From Amblyomma americanum (Eukaryota; Arthropoda; Arachnida; Ixodida; Ixodidae): DNA of 64,000 nucleotides. The number at the start of each line of letters is the position of its first letter. Within the stretch, counting starts at the first letter, position 1. A program made the translations under genes and the position numbers. The DNA is taken from contig NC_135506.1 in the NCBI RefSeq assembly GCF_052857255.1, positions 75,597,056-75,661,055 on the forward strand, read 5' to 3'. Positions 43,000 through 51,399 of the stretch are shown one piece after another. Under the pieces are notes generated by a model. It made no database searches. It saw only the letters and a program-made list of their open reading frames with translations, and was not told the DNA's origin.

Positions 43000-44950
43000 T
43001 ACAATTATATCTGTTTGCGGGGCGACATTGGTTGATAGAAACGAGGTTTTTTCAACAAGAACCGGCTTAAACGTTGCTGCCGAATTCTCACTAATAATAG
43101 TTCTAAACGGAAACCAGGTTTGTGAGTTTTTGCCGTAAAAAAGACGGTCAAGTAGCTGCCTGTACAGCGGGAAACATCACTCGCTATCTTGGTCAAATTT
43201 AGCTGTTTACAGAAGTTCATGACCTTGGTTTTTACACGGACATCGCCTTTTCTCAGGCGCAGCAATGCGTAAGCCGGTTCATGTTGAAAAACCTCATGTT
43301 GCTTAATGTAGAAAAAACTTTCCTGACTAAGAAGTCTCAAGAAGTAGCAGAGTTTTTCCAGAATGACTGACGGGCTGGATACGCGTTCTCAGTTGATGTG
43401 GAGAATTTATTTTATTCTATTTCTCAAGCTGAACTTTAAGGTGTTGTAAAGGAGTCCATTGAAAAATCGGGGTGCTCACATTTCAGTCCTCAGTAGGTGT
43501 GTCCCTCGACAATTTTTTAAAGCTTTTAGAATTTTATTTGAGTGTCACTTTTATCCAATTTGACAAGCAGCCTTTTCTGCAACGCAACGGCGTTTGTATA
43601 GGGTCCTGTGTGGCGCCTATTTTATGTGACATTTTTCTAGCATATATTGATCGCCTTTTGGATCAAGCTTACAGTGAAGGCCCGGTTTTAATGGTTTTTA
43701 GATACGTTGATGATTTTTAATCTTTTTAAAAGGTTTTAATGACTCTGCTAACGAACTTTCAGTTCGGCAAACCTTACAGTTGTTTAATGGCTATGGCAAA
43801 GGACTGTCTTTTACCCACGAACTCCCGGAGAATGGCGAGATACGCTTTTTAGACCTGAATAAGCTTATGTTAACGAAGGGACACACCTGCAGGGCGTATT
43901 TCCCACCTGCCAAGAAAGCACTCCTGCCCAGCGATTCCTCCCATTCTAAGACTATAAAAAGAGCCATTGCTTCGCACTGCTTAGAATCTGCGCTTCGTAG
44001 TCGTGTTCGCACGAAATGCACGGTGGCTTCCATAATCATATTCGCAGGCTATTGGCTGCAGGCCTCCCTTGTTCGGTCCTAACGGCAATTGTTGAAACCC
44101 TCCTAAAGAAGCTCGGGCCCCGACGAACGATGGCTGCAACTGAACGCGCGAGGGCCAATCCCGAGCTGATGCCTTACATTCATAAGGTTTCTCATAACCT
44201 CAAGAAAGTGGCCAGTAGGCACAATGTGCCTCTTATTTTCTCGGCGCCAAATAAGTTGGCCAGACTATGCCCCCGTATCTGTGGGGAAGTTGAGCGCGGT
44301 TGCAAGAAGCAATATCAAGAAGACTTCGTCAAATGTGCCTTGGGAGTGGTCTACATCATTCCTCTCTCCTGCGGAAAATGCTATATATGGCAGGCGGGGT
44401 GCTTGCTCAACAACCGTTAAAGGAAGCATGCTCAAAACTTAATCCTACAAGATAAGCTCGCGAATTTAATTTCGCGTGTTCTGACGTGCAAGTACGAGCC
44501 CCGCTTTAAAGAAGCAAAGATTCTGGGCAGGAGTGCAAGCACAAAAGCCAGAGTTTTGCTGGAGGCTTTCTACATTAACAAAAAATCGAGTGATTGCATC
44601 AGCGACGCGCCAATGAGTTTGTTATCCTCCGAGCGTGCTTTTCTGGAAAGGTTTCTGTAAGAATCACACCGCCTCTTTCATGCGTGCCTGTTTTTCTCTT
44701 TTGGTTTTTGTTTTATCTGTAGGTCCATCTTCATTGCGGGTTTGCCCCCCTCCCCCCCCCCCCTCCCTTCCTCTTTTTCGCAGATGATACATTTTGGTAC
44801 TCGTTCTTACTTCGATTGTAGATATGTAATCAATTTTTCTCCCTTTTTTTCTTTTTCTGTCAAGAAGCCCAGAGCCGCCCTAGTGTCATGTGCGCATGCG
44901 ATGCGTACACTTACATATTGACATATGTTACGGAAAATAAAGCCGGTTGT
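43000..44950 (+). pseudogene. Penelope-like element with inverted 5' segment
   Basis: The + strand from about 43310 carries SQEVAEFFQND, FSVDVENLFYSI (RT motif A), FLQRNGVCIGSCVAPILCDI (43577-43636), FRYVDDF (43698-43718, RT motif C), and then PELMPYIHKVSHNLKKVA. Next comes a GIY-YIG-type nuclease start, GVVYIIPLSCGKCYIW (44344-44391, with YIW where YIG is usual), and a C-terminus ending LLSSERAFLERFL at about 44659. The RT fingers part (TGSYLTVFFTAKTHKPGF) lies on the opposite strand at 43005-43340. RT plus GIY-YIG defines Penelope-like elements. Stops at 43370, 43718 and elsewhere kill it. AATAAA near 44936 may end it. Confidence 0.88.
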
Positions 44951-45059
44951 TAGCAGCGTGCGTCCTTGTGTCTCCCTCCCGTGCTCGTCTCTTCTACGCT
45001 ACATCTTTTTTCAAGTGTGTGAACAAATCTTCCGTTCTCATTTTTCTCCAGCGTCCCCT
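44951..45059. other. short unassigned gap
   Basis: Nothing recognised. Confidence 0.4.
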
Positions 45060-45775
45060 CTTTATATCTGCCTACAGTATTGTGGCGCCCAAATCCCGCA
45101 AGTTGAGTCCTCAAAATACCTAGGTGTAACTTAAGACCCTTATCTAGACTGCCGACCTCATATCAGAAGTATAGTCCTCAAAGGTGAGCGAGCTCACGGT
45201 CACCTGATTGGAATCAGCAATAATAAATTCGGTATGCGCGGAGGCAATCTCTTATTTCTCTATAAGACTTACGTAAGACTAATTTTGGAGCTCGGTTGCG
45301 TTCTGTTCTCCGGTTGTCCTAGATACAAAATCTAACTTCTGGTTCTTTTGGAGAGGCGCGCTGTACGGCTTTGTCTGGGCTTACCAAATCAGTGGCGAAT
45401 TGCGCCCTCTTTCTGGAAGCTCGCATACGGGACTTGAACTCTCGCTTCTAGCTTCTCACAGTGCGCACCTTCTTACGGGGACTTGCGCCAATGCCTGAAG
45501 TGGCTCCTCCAATTTTTTTTCACTAACCCAGCTTCGTTTCTAGATAAACAGTGGCCGCTTTACGAACTGCTTCAATTTGTGTTTACTGAGCACCTTTTGT
45601 CTTGAATTGCCGTCTCGCTTAGGTCTGGGCAATGCGTCAGCAGTTTGCAGGCTGCACCAGCTGTTTGCTTCGACCATATGCTGCCGCTGTATGCAAAGCA
45701 CTTATCTGCCAACGTGCTAAACGGTCTCCTAGAGGAATATCTGTTTCAGTATTCGAGCCATCCTATTCGAGCCAT
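45060..45775 (+). pseudogene. non-LTR RT fragment, C-terminal part
   Basis: Reads SSKYLGVT, stop, then HLIGISNNKFGMRGGN, LLFLYKTYVRLILELGCVLF, LLVLLERRAVRLCLGLP and a degenerating C-terminus: the thumb of a Jockey/R1-like LINE without its catalytic part. Stops are frequent. It ends abruptly at the next repeat. Confidence 0.65.
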
Positions 45776-45779
45776 GCTA

Positions 45780-46490
45780 GTATTCGGATCGGTAGCCGAG
45801 CGCTCTAACCACTGAGCCACCGCGGCAGGTTTTATGAAGAACCCACTTTGATGACCGGCGCATGCGATGAAGCAGACGCTTTCAATGTCAAAAGTCAAAG
45901 ACCAAAAGTCAAGCACGAAGGTCAAATATCAAAAGTCAAGGTCAAAGGTAAAAGTCGAGATAGTTGGCGTAACCGCCGCTGGTGTCGCAGCTCTAGCTGA
46001 TGTCATGTGTCGAACCTGACTACCACCAGTTATGCTTAGAGTTTGACCTTTAACTACATTCAAGGTCAAACTTGCGGCCCTGCGGACGGCTCGAAAAGCT
46101 GGCGTAGTGATGCTTTGCGCTTCAAAAACGAAGAAAACAATCCAGGATGTACAAAGCGAAATCTGTTGGCGTTCATTGTGTTCATTGGCGTTGGCATTGA
46201 CAACGCTCTAGACTCCGTTGATTTTGAGGAAAGGATGGCGCATTACTTCCTCTCTGGGGCAGTGGACGCCTCTTTCGCGCTTTGAAGTGCAAGACGATGG
46301 TGAGAAAGACATGTGGGCTGCATGCATTGGCGCACACAACGTTGTGGCTGACACGCGTCCCTGCAGCAGCTGGCCGCAGCGTTCAGTTGGTGACCAACCT
46401 ATCGCGATCAACCACCAACTGCCACCTGCCAGGGTGGCACGCTTGGCGCTCTGCCTATCCAGTCTGCGGAACGCAAACAAATCAGGTTTT
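45780..46490 (+). repeat. composite unit copy 2, left part
   Basis: Starts in the head of a reversed SINE-A (45780-45830), equivalent to the end of the copy at 35745-36050. It continues with the AGGTCA-rich block (45885-45960), the hairpin motif (46101-46128) and the left arm of the inverted-repeat element (46165-46280). It is interrupted at 46490 by the STPR element; the right arm resumes at 48115. Confidence 0.75.
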
Positions 46491-46812
46491 AAAGCGAAAG
46501 TTTTATTGGCCGCAAACTCGCGATATCGACATGGCGGTACTCCATTGAGGCACGTGACGTCACAACGCGCGCCTCGCCGCGGAAAGTTAAAGCGTGAATA
46601 TAGATCGACGTAACGCAAGCAAGCGCGCAAGCGCGCGCACGCTGCGTTGCGTTGGTGAAAAAGCTCCGTCTATAGTTTGACGCACTGCAGCGGCCAACGT
46701 AACCGGCGGCTGCCAGCGTGCCCCGACGGGCCCGGCGCAGATTTGGCTTCTGCTCCAATTGCGTGCCGGCGCCGCCGACCACGTCGACCCAGAATGCATC
46801 GCGCGGAGAAAA

Positions 46813-46986
46813 ATGGCGGATGCCAGTACGAGCGACTCGAGTGGCGCGAGCTGCCCAAATATTTAAATTGTGCCGGATATCGTTGTGGAAGGGTATATCG
46901 AAGCCATCAAACACCCTTGTATATACGACACCAAAAGGCTGGATTTCAGAGACCACCAGGGCAAAGAGAACGCTTGGCAACAGTAG
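46813..46986 (+). pseudogene. MADF-domain remnant
   Basis: From 46876 the frame reads DIVVEGYIEAIKHPCIYDTK and then RLDFRDHQGKENAWQQ, followed by a stop. This is the start of a MADF (Adf-1-like Myb) domain: a helix with (I/V)xxxxxxPxLYD, then a DxxxxxxAW helix. Upstream the same frame has ATG at 46813, but a TAA at 46864 separates them. The domain is cut after its first third. PIF/Harbinger elements carry a Myb/MADF partner gene, which fits the surroundings; a captured host exon is the alternative. Confidence 0.6.
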
Positions 46987-47132
46987 GCGAACCACCGGTC
47001 TCTCCACGGGTGAGTTGTTCCCGTGGAGAGAGCGATCTTTCGCACATACATCGAGCGCCTGCGCTTTCGCCGCAAGCGGTGGACTAGTAACACGAGAGCA
47101 AGTTTCTGTCGCGCGGATAACACCCTAGCCAT
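46977..47132 (-). pseudogene. possible transposase start, uncertain
   Basis: A minus-strand frame beginning MARVLSARQKLALVLLVHRL and continuing RRKRRRSMYVRKI. Basic RRxRRR-xxVR stretches near the N-terminus are common in PIF/Harbinger (HARBI1-like) nucleases, and the frame runs toward the MADF remnant on the other strand. No DDE motif follows, so this is only a suggestion. Confidence 0.25.
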
Positions 47133-47605
47133 GTTTCATTAGTAGCCTCAATGCCGTGGATGGAACAAAACGGATGAGGCGACACAGAACAAGGCGCGAA
47201 CGGAATTCAAACTGCCGGCGTGTCGACGATCGGCGCGCGAGGTGGCGGTCGTTCTGTGCATGCTCCGAAGTCGGCGCGGGGCGTCTGGGCGCATCGAAGT
47301 ATATAGGGGGTGGCGTTTCGGCCGACTCAGCGAAGCCGGCGTAGCGCGACTGACTGCGAGCGACGCGCGCCCGCGCGCTGAACACGCCGGACTATAAATG
47401 CGCCTTAACGCGCTCTCCGCGCGTCTGGCATGAGGTCACACCGTGCGGCTCGCCGCCGCCGCCGTTTGGTAGGACGTGACATCGCGTTCCTCGTCGTCGC
47501 GCTCGCCTCCGCTCTCTTACGACAGCTGCGTCGCATGCGTGATAAGATGTCAAAGGATTGAAAAGGAGAGCTGGCGTGCGCCGCAACCGCAGTTGAGGCG
47601 ACAGT

Positions 47606-47962
47606 ATGGAGGGCGACAATTCAAATAAGCTGGAGGAGGCCTGGAATCGGCAGCGGAACGAGATGAAGAGGAAACGAATCGCCCAGGAAACAGACGAACA
47701 GCGCGCCGAACGACTGGCTAAACGCCGCCGTGAATATGCCGCCGCGAGACAGGCCCGTTTAACGTCCGGTATCTCGACCGCTAGCAGCAGCGACAGCAGC
47801 CGGAGGAGAGACCTGAGTCCTGTTTCACTGAAGACGGCCCGTGATGAACGATGGAATGCGACCAAGAGACTTCAGCGGCGGTCTCAAGAAGCCGAAGAAC
47901 AACGTGCCGTTAGCCTAGAGAATAGGCGTAAGAGTGACGCGACCCCTTCAATCCTTGGATAG
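47606..47962 (+). CDS. 118-aa STPR-like repeat protein (copy A)
   Basis: A small, very basic and acidic protein. Residues about 10-45 (QRNEMKRKRIAQETDEQRAE onward) and 80-112 (ARDERWNATKRLQRRSQEAE onward) show the roughly 23-residue rhythm with E(T/A)xEQRAxRLxxRR of the STPR domain known from FMBP-1 and from many arthropod Helitron or transposon ORFs. A Ser-rich stretch lies between. Start ATG follows ACAGT; stop at 47960-47962. The only other copy (60832-61188) differs at two residues. Whether it is expressed is unknown. Confidence 0.7.
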   Translation: MEGDNSNKLEEAWNRQRNEMKRKRIAQETDEQRAERLAKRRREYAAARQARLTSGISTASSSDSSRRRDLSPVSLKTARDERWNATKRLQRRSQEAEEQRAVSLENRRKSDATPSILG

Positions 47963-47967
47963 ACTCG

Positions 47968-48114
47968 GTGCTGAAATCAAACATGGACCTCCAGGTCATA
48001 CTGGACGTTTACACCTGTGCCTCATACGTTGTGGAATATGTGAACAAGGCCAACCGGGGAGTTTCACACTTGCTTTCGCTACATATATCCTGGCATAGCC
48101 GAGCTAAACCGCTG
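47968..48114 (+). pseudogene. Helitron-like protein scrap
   Basis: After the ORF stop another frame reads SNMDLQVILDVYTCASYVVE and YVNKANRGVSHLL. In Helitron replicase/helicase proteins I recall NxDxQxxLDxYxCxxYxxxYxxKxxRGxSxL at the end of the Rep-like region; here only about 45 residues remain. The same junction is in copy B (60685-60826), so the internal deletion is ancestral. Confidence 0.6.
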
Positions 48115-48290
48115 CCATTTTCAAAGTTCGACATGAGCTCCACGTACATGAAAGCGAGATTGAGGTTTCCACTGACCCACGGAGCGAGTTGTGAGCCTTT
48201 CCTTTCATGAAAATGAGCAGCCGCTGCATGTTGTCGACGTCAATGAACCCAATGAACGCCGGCCACTCACATGCTTTGTTCGGATTCTGA
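48115..48290 (+). repeat. composite unit copy 2: right arm of inverted repeat
   Basis: Starts TTCGACATGAGCTCCACG, matching 36728 onward, and ends near CTCACATGCTTTGTTCGGATT. Confidence 0.75.
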
Positions 48291-48928
48291 GGAAAGGAAA
48301 TGGCACAGTAGCTATCTAACATATCTCGGTGGACATGCGAACCGCGCCGCAAGGGAAGCGATAATAAGTGAAGAAAAGAAAGGGAAAGAGGAAAGTGAAC
48401 ATTGGATTTTAAGGAAAGGCGCGGCTTTGGGCAGCGGAGGAATACCTGTGGCTCGGTGCAACTAGTGGCCCATGAGCAGTAGTGAATAGGGAAGCTTACC
48501 CGAAATGCGCCTGTGACTAAACCTTCACCCGCTGCGGTGGCTCAGTGGTTACTACGCTCGGCTACTGATCCGGAGTTACCGGGTTCGAACCCGAGCGCGG
48601 CGGCTGCGTTTTTATGGAGGCAAAACGCTAAGGCGCCCGTGTGCTGTGCGATGTGAGTGCACGTTAAAGATCCCCAGGTGGTCGAAATTATTCCGGAGCC
48701 CACCATTACGGCATCTCTTTCTTCGTTTCTTTCACTCCCTCCTTCATTTCTTCCCTTACGGTGCGGTTCAGGCGTCTGCCGAGATGTCACAGATACTGCG
48801 CCATTTCCTTTCCCCAAAAACTACTTTACATTTTGCTATAGATTTTTTTCCCGCCGTCTAGAGCAAAAATTAGGGGAGCACTTCTCACCTTACATGGGTT
48901 AAGACGAAAGCCTTGCTGTCGCCGTATA
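48291..48928 (+). repeat. SINE-A copies and unit sequence
   Basis: A reversed 3' SINE fragment (48270-48385), unit spacer (48400-48522, equal to 37370-37483), a full + strand SINE-A (48525-48825, orthologous to 37484-37760) and spacer up to the TIR element. Confidence 0.8.
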
Positions 48929-50990
48929 GACCTCCTGCATATTTGTAAACAAACGAGGTGGCGCTGCAGTCGCTAGCGAGCTCGTGGTAGGCAAAAGGTC
49001 GGGGAGTGGCGTCGCGGATAGGTGTTGAGCGCGGGTTTTCAAGGCTTGTAGGCGCGTTTCCAGTTTCTGCGAATCATAGCAATGGTCGATGCTTCCAACT
49101 TAGTAATTTGTTGAAGTGCACGAGCTCGCGTTGGCCACGTGCGGCCTATAAAGAGAAATAGTTTGCCACTGTATTGTATATATGGTTAGTAGTAAACATG
49201 TAGAAAGCGTTTCTGCCGTTTATTTATGCGCTAGGCATTGAATAAAACAAGTTTTGACACTCTGCACTAGCCGGAATGATTTTACTTCGGGGCAATAGTG
49301 AGGGGAAGTGCTGGCCTTGTTTCGTCGGGGCAGACATGCGCTCATCGTCTGCTGACATACGTACGTGTCGCACTGTGCGAAAAGTGGGGATAGCGTCGTG
49401 TCCCTAATCTCCTCTTTCTCGCTTAGCGCTGTTTTTAGCCGCATGACCACGCACCAGCCAGGCCGACTTGTCCTCTTGTTAAGCTGGTCGATTTGGTGAA
49501 AATTTTTTATTTCTAGAATTATTTTCTTTCCTAGCCCTGAAGTCTAGTTTCGTGACGAAAAATTATAGCAGAATATTGAGTACAAATTTATAAATTACGC
49601 TATTTAGAAGTCTGGTCGTAAAAAATTGTGAGGTAATTTCTTTGATTTCAGTGCCGCATTTCTTTGACCAAAGCGAAAGCGAAGATGCCATAAACGAGGG
49701 AATAAACTTTAAGGTTTGTTTTGTGACCTCTCACATTTTCTGCGACTGGATCATTCACCTTCGTAATTCGCATGAAAATCAAATGATTCCATTTGTCGCA
49801 AACTATTCCCGAGACGTTGAGGACCGTAATAAATCTCTCGATTTTTTTCCCTACACGTGCAGTACTGTGTTAGTTGTTTCTTGTAAGAAACGTTTTCATG
49901 TAACTATGCATGCATAAGTACTGATCATATAGAAAAAGAACTAATCGCGTCATCGTACAGAGCAGGGCTTTATGTACATGCTGGCATAAAAAAACTGCGC
50001 ACTATCTACTCAATTATTTGACACCTTGGGGGAACTTGACGACGGTGTTAATTATAATTACCCAGAAATGCACCAGGTATAGCTATAAATAAAAGGAATT
50101 ACTGAAACTAGCGTAGGAATTTCATATTTGCACCAAGTTTAGTTACATATCGCATGCATGAATAACGAAAACACTTTTCATTGCCGCGTCCCCTCTCAAT
50201 CTCGCCACGTGTCTGTTAGTAGCACGCCTGCGGCTGCTTCGTTCCAAACAAGCTTCGCGATCATGTACTACCTCATGAAACATGGCACATGCATGATGCA
50301 ATGAAAAAGCATATGGCGTTTAGCACACTTAAGGTACGCTATTCTAAGCACACCAACGCGACCGCGCAAGATTGACACAACTTACCAGACTTCTTTCTAC
50401 TCGAATGAAATAATTACGTCGCCATATCAAGAAACAGTTTCAAGTAAATATTAAATGTCATAAAACGCGCCATTAAAACATGGTGTGCTATTAACAAAAA
50501 AACGCATTCCTTGGGGGCGAGTGAACCTTTCCGCGCCCCGTGCACTCCGGCTCAAGGTGATAAGTACGTGTGCAGCTGCATGTCTTTTTTTCCTTGAGCA
50601 ATTATCAGCCTACTATCCTGAAGTTCAGGTGAATGAACGCAGTAACTTGCATGCTATTAAGTGCATTGAGTGGCAGTCCCTATCGACTCCCAGACTTCGC
50701 GCTTTACTACCGTGGCCCAGTGCCTGTTAGCCAGTTTCCGAATGCGGCATTTATGCGCGAGAAACCTATCGAGGCTAATTTAATATTTTTTATGCTACTA
50801 CGCGGATCCAGCAGTGACGCAGCTGGTCAATACATGCTGCTTCTGCAATGCACAGGCTTGAAGCAGCCGCCGGTAGCTGCGGCAGCTGCGATAGGCACGG
50901 GCAAGCGGAACCTGTTTTGCCTACCATGCGAAAGTCGCTGCTAACATCAGCGCCACCGCATCTTCGTGACGTCGCGGGGTGAAGGAGGTC
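48929..50990. mobile_element. 2.06-kb element with terminal inverted repeats
   Basis: Lies between unit sequences that are contiguous at 37858-37862. The left end (GACCTCCTGC..., then GGTGGCGCTG at 48957 and TCGTGGTAGGCAAAA at 48982) and the reverse complement of the right end (GACCTCCTTC..., GGTGGCGCTG, CATGGTAGGCAAAA) correspond over about 70-90 bp, with gaps. TA precedes the left end and follows the right end within 2 bp. Inside I see no transposase or other known protein, so it is non-autonomous or cargo-bearing. Confidence 0.7.
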
Positions 50991-50993
50991 CAT

Positions 50994-51223
50994 AGAGCCG
51001 TCGTGGCGAAGTGGAATAGTCTCCGTCCCCGGTTTTCTTTTATTCAGAGCGCTGATGAATGACGTCATTTAATTGACAGGTGAGGCGGACAGTTCCTGAA
51101 GCACAAATCCTGCGCACGCTGATGAGGCAAGTAAGGCTTTAGTTGCTGCATGTAACAGACGCCGGACAGATCCATGACCGCGAGCATAAGCCATTAAAGG
51201 ATTTCGACTTAAAATGTAAATTG
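50994..51223 (+). repeat. SINE-B copy, unit copy 2
   Basis: Matches 37862-38135 with a deletion after the A box (the B box is lost). Confidence 0.55.
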
Positions 51224-51304
51224 GTTGTATGGGAACCCCCGCCGCGGTGGCTCAGTGATTAGGGCGCTCGACTACTGATCCGGAGTTCCCGGATTCGAAC
51301 CCGA

Positions 51305-51399
51305 CTGGTGGTGGTGAAAACATTTATTACGGATGAATAGGAGGTATGTTTGGATCAGCCCGTAAGGGACCGATCCGTACAAGCACTAGGTGGAGGTCC
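51305..51399 (-). other. LINE-A 3' UTR and tail
   Basis: On the minus strand the ORF is followed by about 90 bp with AATAAA (near 51327) and a terminal (CAC)n-type repeat (TTTTCACCACCACCA) abutting the SINE, a short-repeat tail as in I-clade LINEs. Confidence 0.75.

Larger units (their letters stand above)
46587..47408 (+). mobile_element. TIR element with MADF remnant (PIF/Harbinger-like?)
   Basis: Absent from the equivalent place in copy B (about 61400). Both edges are TTAA (46587-46590 and 47405-47408). The first 21 bp and the reverse complement of the last 21 bp agree at 16 positions (TTAA.GCG....TATAG..CG). Target duplication could be TTA (as for PIF/Harbinger) or TTAA (as for piggyBac). 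At 817 bp or so it cannot encode a whole transposase. Confidence 0.65.
46491..48114 (+). mobile_element. STPR/Helitron-like element, copy A
   Basis: An insertion defined by comparison with 36720 (empty site GGTTTTAAAG|TTCGAC). It starts CGAAAGTTTTATTGGCC, ends near CTAAACCGCTGCC and is flanked by TTTTAAAG and TTTTCAAAG, which may be an imperfect target duplication. It carries the 118-codon ORF at 47606 and a Helitron-like scrap, and is itself interrupted by a TIR element at 46587-47408. Without that it is about 0.8 kb, like copy B. Confidence 0.75.

Noticed and set aside
43005..43340. 111-codon minus-strand ORF as a separate gene
   Set aside because: Its TAKTHKPGF motif is the fingers region of the adjoining Penelope-like RT, so it is an inverted piece of that element.
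47156..47344. Arg-rich small ORFs in the GC-rich 46.6-47.4 kb region
   Set aside because: Several overlapping frames on both strands are open merely because GC-rich DNA has few stops.
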